A DNA stretch of 64,000 bases. Source: Anaerolineae bacterium. Lineage in GTDB: Bacteria; Chloroflexota; Anaerolineae; Promineifilales; Promineifilaceae. The stretch is taken from assembly GCA_020848035.1 (NCBI GenBank), contig JADLAX010000002.1, forward strand, positions 21,822-85,821, written 5' to 3'. Positions within the stretch are counted from its first letter, which is position 1, and each line of letters opens with the position of its first letter. Made by a program: the position numbers and the translations under genes. Positions 31,719 through 40,746 of the stretch are shown piece by piece. Below the pieces are notes generated by a model. The model made no database searches and had not been told where the DNA came from. It was given only the letters and a program-made list of their open reading frames with translations.

Positions 31719-32033
31719 ATGGACAACTGGCAAGCGCGCACCCACAAATTTGCCCAAAAACACAACTTAACCCACGATCCCGGTGTTACTGCATTAGATT
31801 TACTCAGTGAATTTGGCGAGGTTGCCAAGGAACTGCTCAAAGCAACCAATTACGGCCGTCACGACCCGATTCTTGACAATCCAGCCATAGCCGACGAATT
31901 AGGCGACATGCTTTATAGTTTGTGCCAGCTGGCAACGGCCGTAAATGTAGACCTCGACCAGGCACTCACCGCTGCCCTGGCCAAATACGAAGCCCGCTGG
32001 CAAGAAAAAGGGCATCCAGGCAGTGGAAAATAA
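31719..32033 (+). CDS. MazG-like nucleotide pyrophosphohydrolase
   Basis: 104 residues. An all-alpha MazG/dUTPase-like fold with the metal-binding motifs EFGEVAKELLK (ExxE) and DELGDMLYSL (ExxD) at about 29-39 and 64-73. Such proteins hydrolyse non-canonical or excess NTPs to NMP and pyrophosphate. Length fits the short single-domain branch. It is flanked on both sides by unit-iterated hairpins. Confidence 0.88.
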   Translation: MDNWQARTHKFAQKHNLTHDPGVTALDLLSEFGEVAKELLKATNYGRHDPILDNPAIADELGDMLYSLCQLATAVNVDLDQALTAALAKYEARWQEKGHPGSGK

Positions 32034-32047
32034 CAAAACCAGCCAAG

Positions 32048-32121
32048 AGGTAATTGCGTAATTAAGTAATTGGGTAATGGCAAAAGCAAATTATTCAATT
32101 ACCCAATTACCCAATTACTTC
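32048..32121. repeat. GTAATTGG-iterated hairpin upstream of fabF
   Basis: The left arm iterates TAATTGCGTAATTAAGTAAT and TGGGTAAT. The right arm iterates CAATTACCCAATTACCCAAT. The last three spacers in this gene run each have a hairpin of this architecture, and this one uses a different unit from the two GGAGATT ones. Confidence 0.78.
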
Positions 32122-32152
32122 CCAAAAAGTATCAACTCTTGGGAGAAGAAGA

Positions 32153-33418
32153 ATGCAGAACGGATCCACCAATCATAAGCAGAGCGTAGCAAAACATCGT
32201 GTCGTCATTACCGGCATGGGGCTGGTAACCCCCCTGGGCCATAATGTGCCCGATACCTGGGCAGCCATCAAAGCAGGCAAATCCGGTACGGGCGATTTTG
32301 TGGTGCTGACCAAAGGTGAACACGAAATGGGCACCATCTGCGAAGTGAAAGATTTTGACGCCGACGCCTACCTGGGCCGCCGCGACGCCCGCCGCCGCGA
32401 CCGCTTCCAGCAGTTAGCCACCGTCGCCGCCCGCGAAGCCATCAGCCAGTCTGGCCTGGAAATCACCGATGACAACCGCGAACGCATCGGCATTACCCTG
32501 GGCACCGGCGTTGGTGGCATCCAAACCCTGGTCGAGCAGGAACACATTGTCCTGGAAAAAGGACTCAAGCGTGTCAGCCCGTTTGCCATCACCATGATCA
32601 TGCCCAACGGCGCGGCCGGTATGATTGCCATCGACTACGGCATTCACGGCCCCTCCACCACCATCACCACCGCCTGCGCCGCAGGCTGCGACGCCATCGG
32701 CCACGCCTTCCGCACCGTGCAGCGCGGCGAAATGGACGCCATGCTCACCGGTGGCAGCGAGTCGATCCTGGCCTCCGTGGCCGTGGCGGGTTTTGAACGG
32801 GCCGGAGCCACCTCCGCCAAAACCCGTGGCACGCCGCAGCCGTTCGACAAAAATCGCGACGGCCTGGTAGTCGGTGAAGGTGCGGGCATGCTCGTCATTG
32901 AGAGCCTGGAGCACGCCCAGGCGCGTGGTGCAACCATTTACGCCGAGATTGTCGGCTACGGCCAAACCACCGACGCGCACCACATCACCGCTCCGGCCGA
33001 AGGCGGCGCTGGGGCGGCCCGCGCCATCCGCAAGGCGCTCGATGATGCTGGGCTACAGCCAGAAGATGTGGATTACATCAGCGCTCACGGTACCTCAACC
33101 CCCCTGAACGATGCATCGGAAACGGCCGCAATTAAAGCCGCCCTCGGGGAACACGCCTACAACGTCGGCATCAGCTCCACCAAGTCCATGACCGGCCACA
33201 TCATGGGGGCCACCGGGGCCATCGAAACCGTCTTCTGCACCATGGCCATCCAGGACCAGGTCATGCCGCCCACCATCAACTACGAAACCCCCGACCCCGC
33301 CTGCGATCTGGACTACATCCCCAACACCGCCCGCCCCGCCAAGGTGGACGTCTGTCTCAACCACGCCTTCGGCTTTGGCGGCCACAACGCCGTGTTGGTC
33401 ATCAGGAAGTTCCAATAA
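32153..33418 (+). CDS. fabF: 3-oxoacyl-ACP synthase II
   Basis: 421 residues. The condensing-enzyme triad is C175 (TTACAAGCDA), H312 (SAHGTSTPLND) and H349 (SMTGHIMGATGA). It elongates acyl-ACP with malonyl-ACP in fatty acid synthesis. GGGAGAAGAAG precedes the ATG. The N-terminus is about ten residues longer than usual. No acpP or fabG is adjacent. rnc follows, as in many bacteria, though acpP normally lies between fabF and rnc or before fabF. Confidence 0.96.
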   Translation: MQNGSTNHKQSVAKHRVVITGMGLVTPLGHNVPDTWAAIKAGKSGTGDFVVLTKGEHEMGTICEVKDFDADAYLGRRDARRRDRFQQLATVAAREAISQSGLEITDDNRERIGITLGTGVGGIQTLVEQEHIVLEKGLKRVSPFAITMIMPNGAAGMIAIDYGIHGPSTTITTACAAGCDAIGHAFRTVQRGEMDAMLTGGSESILASVAVAGFERAGATSAKTRGTPQPFDKNRDGLVVGEGAGMLVIESLEHAQARGATIYAEIVGYGQTTDAHHITAPAEGGAGAARAIRKALDDAGLQPEDVDYISAHGTSTPLNDASETAAIKAALGEHAYNVGISSTKSMTGHIMGATGAIETVFCTMAIQDQVMPPTINYETPDPACDLDYIPNTARPAKVDVCLNHAFGFGGHNAVLVIRKFQ

Positions 33419-33452
33419 CTCCGCTCGATTCCGCCTCACAAAAACAATCAAG

Positions 33453-33500
33453 GATTTCGCAGATTCAAAAGAATGTATAATTCGGGAAATCTGCGAAATC
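33453..33500. repeat. 13-bp inverted repeat between fabF and rnc
   Basis: GATTTCGCAGATT (33453-33465) and AATCTGCGAAATC (33488-33500) are perfectly complementary. The 22-base loop contains TGTATAATT, a possible -10. It may act as a terminator-like hairpin for fabF or an operator for rnc. Confidence 0.65.
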
Positions 33501-33518
33501 TATTGGTTGAAATTCTGT

Positions 33519-34223
33519 ATGAATCGTTTTGCTGAATTAGAAAACAATCTCAACGTCCAATTTAAGGATTACTCGCTGCTGATTCGGGCCCTGACCCATC
33601 GCTCATACCTCAATGAGCACGCGGATGAGGTGCTGGAAGATAACGAGCGGCTGGAATTTTTGGGCGATGCCGTGCTGGACTTTATCGTTGGGGCCTACCT
33701 GTACCACCGCTTCCCGGAGATGGATGAGGGCGAGCTGACCAGCCTGCGCGCGGCGCTGGTGCGGGCCAAAACGTTGGCCCGTTTTGCGCGGGAGTTGGAA
33801 ATCGGCCGTTTTCTCCAGTTAGGCTATGGCGAAGCAGAAAACGGCGGCCGGGAACGCACCCCGCTGCTGTGCGCCGCCTTTGAAGCGGTTGTTGGTGCCC
33901 TCTACCTGGACCAGGGCATGACGCCCGTGAAGGCGCTGGTAGAACAGCTCATTGGTCCGGCCCTGGCCGAAATCATGGCCGACTCCCTGCACAAAGACGA
34001 TAAAAGCGAGTTCCAGGTGTGGGCCCAGGCTCAGTACAACATCACCCCGCGCTATGAGGTGGTGGGCACCAGCGGGCCAGACCATGCCAAGCTGTTCACC
34101 GTTCAGGTGCTGCTGCACGACGCCGTTTGGGGCGAGGGCACCGGGCGCAGCAAGCAGGTAGCCGCCCAGGCCGCCGCCAAGGTAGCCATGGCCAAAGCCG
34201 AAACGCTCGAAGAGAACACATGA
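33519..34223 (+). CDS. rnc: Ribonuclease III
   Basis: 234 residues from MNRFAELENN. The RNase III signature is NERLEFLGDAVLDFIVG (about 41-57), with the second metal-binding Glu region ALVRAK and FEAVVGALYLDQG. The C-terminal double-stranded RNA-binding domain contains DHAKLFTVQVLLH and QAAAKVAMAKA. It cleaves double-stranded RNA in rRNA processing and may act on the many hairpin-bearing transcripts here. It overlaps the next gene by 4 bp (ATGA). Confidence 0.96.
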   Translation: MNRFAELENNLNVQFKDYSLLIRALTHRSYLNEHADEVLEDNERLEFLGDAVLDFIVGAYLYHRFPEMDEGELTSLRAALVRAKTLARFARELEIGRFLQLGYGEAENGGRERTPLLCAAFEAVVGALYLDQGMTPVKALVEQLIGPALAEIMADSLHKDDKSEFQVWAQAQYNITPRYEVVGTSGPDHAKLFTVQVLLHDAVWGEGTGRSKQVAAQAAAKVAMAKAETLEENT

Positions 34224-35062
34224 GCCGCATTTTGATCACAGGGGGCAGCAGCTACCTGGGCCAACACCTGGTGCCGTTGGCCGTAGCCTCCCACACGGTT
34301 CACTACACCTATCACCAAAACCAGCCAAACCTTCCCGCGCCCGGTTCCCCGCTGGATGTGCGGGATGAAACGGCCGTTCACCCCCTCATCACCTCCTTCC
34401 AACCCGATGTCATCATCCACCTGGCCGGTTCCAACCGGGGCCGCGACATGTCCTCGGTCATCCGGCTGGGCGCAGGCAGCATCGTCTGGGCGGCGCAGGA
34501 AGTAGGCGCACGCCTGATTCACCTCTCCACCGACAGCATCTTTGCCGGTGACGCCGCGCCGTATGACGAAACGGCCGTGCCCACCCCCGTCAACGCCTAC
34601 GGCTGGGCCAAAGCCGACGCCGAAGCCATCGTCCGGCAGCATCCCAACAGTGTCATCGTGCGCACCTCGCTGATCTACGGGCTGCACACCATGGACCACG
34701 GCACAAGCTGGATGGCCGACGCCCTGGCGCAGGGTCAGCCAGTGACCCTGTTCAGCAACCAGATTCGCAATCCCATCTGGGTCGACAGCCTGTGCCACGC
34801 GCTGCTAGAACTGGCGCATCACAGCTACACCGGCGTGCTCAACGTGGCGGGCCGCCAGGCGCTCAGCCGGGCCGATTTTGCCCTGCGAATGCTCGATTAC
34901 TGGCAGGTGCAACCGCGCAATACGCTGACCATTGCCCCGTCGGACGGCCGTTGGCCATTAAACTGTGAACTGGATGTGCGCCGGGCAGCGGCCGTTTTAC
35001 AAACCTCATTGCCCGGTGTGGATGAGGTGCTGCGGGGGAACGGCCGTACCCTTTCCGCATAG
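34220..35062 (+). CDS. RmlD-like NAD(P)-dependent sugar reductase/epimerase
   Basis: 280 residues. Rossmann fold with ITGGSSYLGQHLV at 5-17, the catalytic-type Tyr-x-x-x-Lys as YGWAKADAE (about 126-134) and STDSIFAG, matching dTDP-4-dehydrorhamnose reductase-like proteins. No other rhamnose genes are adjacent, so the substrate is unknown. Coupled to rnc by a 4-bp overlap. Four ACGGCCGT octamers lie inside it. Confidence 0.85.
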   Translation: MSRILITGGSSYLGQHLVPLAVASHTVHYTYHQNQPNLPAPGSPLDVRDETAVHPLITSFQPDVIIHLAGSNRGRDMSSVIRLGAGSIVWAAQEVGARLIHLSTDSIFAGDAAPYDETAVPTPVNAYGWAKADAEAIVRQHPNSVIVRTSLIYGLHTMDHGTSWMADALAQGQPVTLFSNQIRNPIWVDSLCHALLELAHHSYTGVLNVAGRQALSRADFALRMLDYWQVQPRNTLTIAPSDGRWPLNCELDVRRAAAVLQTSLPGVDEVLRGNGRTLSA

Positions 35063-35120
35063 TACCGATGGCCTATTGCCGCCTCACCAGAACCAAATCT
35101 AAACAGCCCTTTTTTGGGCG

Positions 35121-35171
35121 TGTTAACTCCCTGTTAACCTCTTGACTTTTGTCATTTGAATATGCTAGACT
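35121..35171 (+). promoter_or_regulatory. Promoter and direct-repeat operator of sigA
   Basis: TTGACT (35142-35147), 18-base spacer, TAGACT (35166-35171). Just upstream is the direct repeat TGTTAAC-TCCC-TGTTAAC (35121-35138), one helical turn apart, a plausible activator or repressor site. The predicted 5' leader to the sigA ATG is about 160 bases. It contains GCTAGCTAGC and a GGTGAGAGTCAACACC imperfect hairpin near 35282-35300. Confidence 0.7.
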
Positions 35172-35336
35172 GCCCCCCTAGGAAGGAAGAGGCTAGCTAG
35201 CTCAATAACAGAAACCTCAAAGTTTTAAAGATTATTAATTAATTTGCCGTTTGGGAAATGATGTAGTGAGCTGGCAGGATCGGGTGAGAGTCAACACCCC
35301 GGAAACGCAAAATCTTTTAGAGAAAAGGGTAAATAG

Positions 35337-36575
35337 ATGACCAAACTGACCACGCCATTCGACGAAATGGACTTTGTTAACGTTTTGCTTAACGAAGGTT
35401 CCGAACAAGGCTATATCACCTATGATCAAATCATGGCGGCCTTGCCTGACGTCGAAGACAACTTGCCACTGCTAGAGACCATCCTGGAAGAGGCTCAGGC
35501 GGCCGGCATTCCAATTTATGAAAACGAAGACGAGGTCGAAGCTCAGATGAATGGCGAGGGTCCCACCGATCTAAGTGAAGCTCTGGCTGACGACGACAAA
35601 GATTTCGACCCGGACGATTTGGAAGAGATTTCCCCACATGCGGCCCCGCTCTTTGATTTAAGCAACGTGCCGATTGATGATTCCGTGGGGCTCTATTTCC
35701 GCGAAATGGGGCAGCAAGGTCTGCTTTCCGCTGAAGAAGAAGTGAACCTGGCCATGGAAATTGAAGCCGGGAAAGAAGCCGAAAGCCGCCTGAAGAATGA
35801 AATTTTGAGCCACGACGAATTGGATGAGCTGGCCAACGTTCAGGAAATCGCCGAGGCCGCCCGGGCGCACCTGATTCGCGCCAATACGCGTCTGGTGGTA
35901 AGCATTGCCAAGAAGTATCGCGGGCGCGGCTTGCAGTTCCTAGATCTAATCCAGGAAGGCAACGTGGGCCTGATGAAAGCGGTAGAAAAGTACGATTATC
36001 GCCGCGGCAACCGGTTCAGCACCTACGCCACCTGGTGGATTCGCCAGGCGGTAACCCGGGCGCTGGCCAATCACGGCCGTACCATTCGTATTCCGGCGCA
36101 TTTGGGTGGCCGCATCAGCAAGCTGTATCAGGTGGCGCAGGAGTTAGAGCAGGAATACGGCCGTCAGCCCACCGCGGAAGAAATTGCCGAACACATGGAG
36201 CTGCCCGCCGAGCGCGTTCGCTGGATGCTGCGCACCAGCCGCCAGCCCGTGCACCTGGAACGTCCCGTTGGCGACGAGTCCGATGCCGAACTGGGTGACT
36301 TCATTGAAGATGTGGACGCCCCGCCACCGGCCGAAACGGTCGCCCAGAAGATGCTCACCGAAGAGCTAGGCGAGATTTTGGACCAGCTCACCCCGCGTGA
36401 AGCCCGCATTTTGCGCCTGCGCTACGGCCTGCAAGATGGCGAATCCCGTACCCTCAAAGAGGTGGGCGAGATGTTCGGCCTCTCCCGTGAGCGCATCCGC
36501 CAGCTGGAAAAAGAAGCGCTGCGCAAACTGCGCCATCCCAACTTCGCCGGACACCTCCGGCAATACCTCAACTAA
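35337..36575 (+). CDS. sigA: Primary RNA polymerase sigma factor SigA/RpoD
   Basis: 412 residues. An acidic region 1.1-like N-terminus (about 1-110) precedes region 1.2 (SVGLYFREMGQQGLLS). Region 2 has RLVVSIAKKYRGRGL, DLIQEGNVGLMKAVEKYDY and the -10-recognition segment FSTYATWWIRQAV. Region 3 follows. Region 4 has ESRTLKEVGEMFGLSRERIRQLEKEALRKLR. It directs core polymerase to housekeeping promoters such as the TTGACA/TATAAT-type ones in this window. Transcript ends at a strong terminator 6 bp after the stop. Confidence 0.97.
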   Translation: MTKLTTPFDEMDFVNVLLNEGSEQGYITYDQIMAALPDVEDNLPLLETILEEAQAAGIPIYENEDEVEAQMNGEGPTDLSEALADDDKDFDPDDLEEISPHAAPLFDLSNVPIDDSVGLYFREMGQQGLLSAEEEVNLAMEIEAGKEAESRLKNEILSHDELDELANVQEIAEAARAHLIRANTRLVVSIAKKYRGRGLQFLDLIQEGNVGLMKAVEKYDYRRGNRFSTYATWWIRQAVTRALANHGRTIRIPAHLGGRISKLYQVAQELEQEYGRQPTAEEIAEHMELPAERVRWMLRTSRQPVHLERPVGDESDAELGDFIEDVDAPPPAETVAQKMLTEELGEILDQLTPREARILRLRYGLQDGESRTLKEVGEMFGLSRERIRQLEKEALRKLRHPNFAGHLRQYLN

Positions 36576-36580
36576 CCACA

Positions 36581-36606
36581 AAAAGGGGCCGCACGGCCCC
36601 TTTTTT
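36581..36606 (+). terminator. Rho-independent terminator of sigA
   Basis: GGGGCC (36585-36590), GCAC loop, GGCCCC (36595-36600), followed by six T. The A-run before the stem extends the pairing, so it could also work on the minus strand for the convergent lipoprotein gene. Confidence 0.92.
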
Positions 36607-36641
36607 ATTTAAGAGTCGGATTAACCGAATGATCTTGATCC

Positions 36642-37238
36642 TTAGTCTGTTAAAAATGCCTCAAACTGCTTATCTAGAGAAACAGCTATTGCTTCAAAAT
36701 CCTTTTCAGACATTTGTCCAGTGATTGAAACGTTGAGCGAAACAACAAACTCTTTATATCTAGCATCCACATCACATTCATACTCTCCACCCAAGCCCGA
36801 GATTCCACACCCTATCTCATATTCGCTTGCAGTTTGGCTTTGATAGAGAATGTCGGGATGTGGACGATACGTTCCTTCAGTACGCCAACTTTCAAGTATG
36901 TCAAAATACTCAATTGCTTTGCCCTCGGTTCCAAATCTCTCTATTGTTAATATGCTTTTATTCAGCTGCCCATTCTCTTCCCAATAAACAGCTAGATTTC
37001 CAGAATCAGCTCCAGGTGCTTCTGGAAAGGAGATCATAGGGTTAATAACTGCATTGGAAGGATAGAGATCCGTCGGTAAAATCAGATCATAAATTGTAAA
37101 GGTACGCGTTGGCGCACACGTCCAGAAAACACATTGCTTAACAATAAGTTGATAGGTTAAGCCACAGCTAAGCAAAAAAATCCCTGCTAGAGATAGTACT
37201 ATAATTCCTGCAAACCTTTTTCTGTTTTTATTTCCCAT
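36642..37238 (-). CDS. Hypothetical lipoprotein, AT-rich
   Basis: 198 residues with a lysine/arginine-rich N-terminus, hydrophobic core and lipobox LLSC (residues 22-25), so exported and lipidated. The mature part is acidic and contains a Cys pair (CGISGLGGEYEC). No family recognised. Base composition is clearly lower in GC than its neighbours and no ACGGCCGT occurs in it, hinting at acquisition. Convergent with sigA. Confidence 0.7.
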   Translation of the reverse strand: MGNKNRKRFAGIIVLSLAGIFLLSCGLTYQLIVKQCVFWTCAPTRTFTIYDLILPTDLYPSNAVINPMISFPEAPGADSGNLAVYWEENGQLNKSILTIERFGTEGKAIEYFDILESWRTEGTYRPHPDILYQSQTASEYEIGCGISGLGGEYECDVDARYKEFVVSLNVSITGQMSEKDFEAIAVSLDKQFEAFLTD

Positions 37239-37453
37239 AATAATTTAAGGCCCGCTCTCAAACGGTCTTCTGGCTGCTGCCAGATGTTGTACCTTAAGGC
37301 TTACTTGCTATTTAGGATCCCATAGCCGGCACAAAACGACTCTCGCCTACAAGGATATAGCCATATTTTACAACATTCCTTCAGAGAACGGCCGTTTCCC
37401 CAAACCAATCTTCCTCTACGCATCACTCCAGTCGTTCGGTATAATCGCACGCT

Positions 37454-39487
37454 ATGGCACTTTTGACGGCACACAACATTGGCCAAGCCTTTGGCGCGTT
37501 TGACGTTTTCACTGGCGTCAGCGGCAGCATTCCCGACGGCGGCAAGGTAGGGCTGGTTGGCCCCAACGGCGTCGGCAAAACCACCCTGCTGCTGATTCTG
37601 GCCGGATTGGCCCAGCCCAGCGCGGGCAGCGTGCAAATTGCGCGGGGTACCCGGCTGGGTTACCTGCCGCAAGAAGCGGCCCAGGCATTTGCCGGGCAGG
37701 AAAACAGCGTCTTTGCGGAGATGCTCACCGTGTTCGACAATCTGCGCGAGGACGAAGCCGCGCTGCGCCAGATGGAGCAGCAGATGGCCGATGGCGACCA
37801 TTCCGAGGAGCTGATGGCCAGCTACAGCCAGCGGCAAGAGCGCTTTGAACACGCGGGCGGCTACGATTATCAGATTCGCATCCGGCAGGTGCTGACCGGG
37901 CTGGGTTTTGCCGAGGAAGATTGGCAGATGCCGCTGCACCACCTGAGCGGCGGGCAAAAAACGCGCGTGCTGCTTGGCCGCCTTCTGCTGGAAAAGCCGG
38001 ATTTGCTCATCATGGATGAGCCGACGAACCATCTGGACGTGGCGGCGATTGAGTGGCTGGAAGGCATGCTCAAAACGTGGGACGGCGCGATTTTGGTGGT
38101 GAGCCATGACCGCTATTTTTTGGACCGGGTGGTGACCAACATTTGGGAAATGAACCGCAGCGGCATGGAGCATTATCGCGGCAACTACTCGGCCTACGTG
38201 CAGCAGCGGCAGGAGCGGTGGCAGCAGCAAATCCAGGCGTATGAGGATTTTCAGCAGCACATCGAAAAAGAGATGGATTTTATTCGGCGCAACATTGCCG
38301 GGCAGCGCACGCAGATGGCCCAGGGCAAGCTGAGCCGGTTGGCGCGGGAGGTTACGGCCGTTCTCATCGGCGGTCTGCCTGCGTTAGGTATGCTCAACAG
38401 CAAGGGCTGGCTGCAAACCGATGATCATTACGGCATCACCCGCAACGGCCGTGTGGCCGCCAGCGTCGGTGAACTGCAACAGCAAATTGGGGAACTACGG
38501 CCGCCGATACGGCCGTCTACCCTGCGCCTCCACCTGAACACCGACATGCGCAGCGGTGAACTCGTTTTGCGCACCAAAGAACTGAGTATTGGCTATCCCG
38601 GTAATCCCCTGTTCGAAGCCGAAGACATCGAGCTGCGCCGGTTGGAATGTGCCGGGCTGATTGGTCCCAACGGCACAGGCAAAACCACCTTCCTCAAAAC
38701 CGTGCTGGAGCGTTTGGCGCCGCTGCACGGCGAGGTCATTCTGGGCGCCAGCCTGCAAGTCGGCTACTTTGCCCAGGCGCACGACAGCCTGAACCTGGAA
38801 AGCACGGTGCTGGACGAGCTGCTTAACTTCCGCAACCTGCCCATCAGCGAGGCGCGCAACTACCTGGCCCGCTTTTTGTTCCGCGAAGATGACGTGTACA
38901 AAAAGGTGAGTATGCTCAGCGGTGGCGAGCGGGGGCGGCTGGCGTTGGCGATTTTGGCGCTGCGCGGGGCCAACTTTTTGCTGCTGGACGAGCCGACGAA
39001 CCACCTGGACATTCCGTCGCAGGAGGCGCTGCAAGAGGCGCTGGAGCAGTTCAGCGGCACCATTTTGATGGTATCGCACGACCGGTATTTGGTGAATGCC
39101 CTGGCCACCCAGATTTGGGCGCTGGAAGACGGCCGTCTCCGCGTTTATCCCGGTGGCTACCAGGAATATCTGGCCGTGCGTGAGCAGGAAGCCGAGGCGG
39201 CCAAAGAAGCCGCAGCCCAGGTGCGCGAAGCCGAGAAAGCCGCCCGCAGCAGCAGCAACGGCAGCCAGCTCAGCAAAAACGAGCTGCGCCGCCAGGCCGA
39301 AGCGCTGGCCGAGGTTGAACACGCCATCGAAGCCGCCGAAGCGGACATTGCCCGAATTAGCAAAGCGCTGCAAGAGGCGACAACGACCGAATCATTTGCT
39401 AAGATACAAACGCTCAGCGAGGCGTACACCGCCGCCGAAGCCAAACTGGCTGTGCTGCTGGAACAATGGGAGACAATGCATGAGTGA
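37454..39487 (+). CDS. ABC-F family ATPase
   Basis: 677 residues with two ABC domains and no membrane segments. Walker A motifs are GPNGVGKTTLL and GPNGTGKTTFL. Signatures are LSGGQKTR and LSGGERGR. Both Walker B regions end DEPTNHLD. The interdomain linker (KEMDFIRRNIAGQRTQMAQG) is the helical P-site-tRNA-interaction region. The C-terminus is a coiled coil rich in Ala/Glu, as in Uup. ABC-F proteins act on the ribosome. A stretch between the domains (about 300-350) contains three close HIP-type octamers and looks expanded. Confidence 0.94.
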   Translation: MALLTAHNIGQAFGAFDVFTGVSGSIPDGGKVGLVGPNGVGKTTLLLILAGLAQPSAGSVQIARGTRLGYLPQEAAQAFAGQENSVFAEMLTVFDNLREDEAALRQMEQQMADGDHSEELMASYSQRQERFEHAGGYDYQIRIRQVLTGLGFAEEDWQMPLHHLSGGQKTRVLLGRLLLEKPDLLIMDEPTNHLDVAAIEWLEGMLKTWDGAILVVSHDRYFLDRVVTNIWEMNRSGMEHYRGNYSAYVQQRQERWQQQIQAYEDFQQHIEKEMDFIRRNIAGQRTQMAQGKLSRLAREVTAVLIGGLPALGMLNSKGWLQTDDHYGITRNGRVAASVGELQQQIGELRPPIRPSTLRLHLNTDMRSGELVLRTKELSIGYPGNPLFEAEDIELRRLECAGLIGPNGTGKTTFLKTVLERLAPLHGEVILGASLQVGYFAQAHDSLNLESTVLDELLNFRNLPISEARNYLARFLFREDDVYKKVSMLSGGERGRLALAILALRGANFLLLDEPTNHLDIPSQEALQEALEQFSGTILMVSHDRYLVNALATQIWALEDGRLRVYPGGYQEYLAVREQEAEAAKEAAAQVREAEKAARSSSNGSQLSKNELRRQAEALAEVEHAIEAAEADIARISKALQEATTTESFAKIQTLSEAYTAAEAKLAVLLEQWETMHE

Positions 39488-40742
39488 CACCACCGAAGCA
39501 ACAACCTATGCCGGGAAAGTGATTGTGGGGCTGACGGGCAATATCGCCACGGGCAAATCGGCCGTGATGCGGCTGGCCCACGACCACGGCGCGTTGACCA
39601 TTGATGCCGACAAGATCGTGCATGAGCTGATGGACAACGATGCCACGATGCAGGCGGCCATTGCCGTGGCCTTTGGCGCAGATGTGCGACGGGAAGACGG
39701 CCGTATCAATCGCCTCCGGTTGGGTGAAATTGTCTTTGCCGACCCGTCCGCCATGCGCGATTTGGAAGCGATGGTGCATCCCGCCGTGGGCAAAGAGGTG
39801 GATGCCCGCATTCTGGCCAGCAAACAGCGCGTCATTTTTATTGAGGCGATCAAGCTGCTGGAGGGCAACCTGCGCAGCATTTGCCACCAGGTTTGGGTGA
39901 CACGGTGCAGCCCGCAGCGCCAGCTGGAGCGATTGCGCGTTTGCCGGGGCCTGGAAACGGAGGTGGCGGCCGTCCGCATCAAAGCCCAGCCGTCGCAGGA
40001 AGAGAAAGTAGCCCAGTCCGACGTGCTCATCGACACCAACGGGTTGATGAAGGATACCGAAGCCCAGTTCAAAATTGCCTGGGCGCGCCTGCCCGACCCG
40101 GCCACGGCTCAAGCAATGAATCGCCTGCCCCGGCCCGACGAAACAGAAACGTCGGGCACCAAGCCGCTCACCGGGCGACTGCTCTCGCACAAGGGAGCCA
40201 CGCCGCGCAAGGGTGCGGGCGAAGTCCGGCCGCCACGCCTCAAACCCGGCGAACGCCCCGACGATTTGCAAGTGCGCCGGGCACGGCCGTCTGACATCCC
40301 GTCCATTTTGCTGCTCATCCAAAAAGCAACCGACGGCAAGGTGCAAATGAAGCGCGCCGAGCTGCTGATGGCCCTCAGCGAACGCGGCTACTTCATCGGC
40401 CAGGTGGGCACGGAAATCAGCGCCGTGCTGGGCTACAACATCGACAGCCAGGTGGCCCGCATCGACGAAGTGTACATTTACCCGCTGGAGATGGCCTCGC
40501 AAACGGGCAAGGCGGTGTTGGAAGACATTGAAATTTCGGCCGCCACCCACATGGGCCAAATCATCGTCGCCTTTTTGCCGGAAGATTCACCAGAGCCTAT
40601 CCGTGAGCTGTTTGAGTCGGAGGATTACGCGCCGATGCCCTTTGAAGAGATGACACGCGGCTGGCAGATGGCCGTCGAAGAGGCCCAGCCGGAAGGCACC
40701 ACCTGCCTGGTGCGACTGCTGCGCGACACGCGAGCGGGCTAA
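39480..40742 (+). CDS. coaE: Dephospho-CoA kinase fused to a GNAT-like domain
   Basis: 420 residues. Residues 12-205 are dephospho-CoA kinase: P-loop GNIATGKS (20-27), DADKIVHELM, and AMVHPAVGKE. It phosphorylates the ribose 3'-OH in the last CoA step. After a basic linker (about 205-260), residues 263-420 form a GNAT-type fold (LQVRRARPSDIPSILLLI ... LGYNIDSQVARIDEVYIYP). The ATG overlaps the ABC-F stop by 8 bp. Canonical CoaE is about 200 residues, so the fusion is unusual; the GNAT part would use acetyl-CoA. Confidence 0.9.
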   Translation: MSDTTEATTYAGKVIVGLTGNIATGKSAVMRLAHDHGALTIDADKIVHELMDNDATMQAAIAVAFGADVRREDGRINRLRLGEIVFADPSAMRDLEAMVHPAVGKEVDARILASKQRVIFIEAIKLLEGNLRSICHQVWVTRCSPQRQLERLRVCRGLETEVAAVRIKAQPSQEEKVAQSDVLIDTNGLMKDTEAQFKIAWARLPDPATAQAMNRLPRPDETETSGTKPLTGRLLSHKGATPRKGAGEVRPPRLKPGERPDDLQVRRARPSDIPSILLLIQKATDGKVQMKRAELLMALSERGYFIGQVGTEISAVLGYNIDSQVARIDEVYIYPLEMASQTGKAVLEDIEISAATHMGQIIVAFLPEDSPEPIRELFESEDYAPMPFEEMTRGWQMAVEEAQPEGTTCLVRLLRDTRAG

Positions 40743-40746
40743 AACG

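Noticed and set aside
39414..40559. 381-codon minus-strand frame over coaE
   Set aside because: Shadow; the plus strand carries the P-loop kinase and GNAT-like domain.
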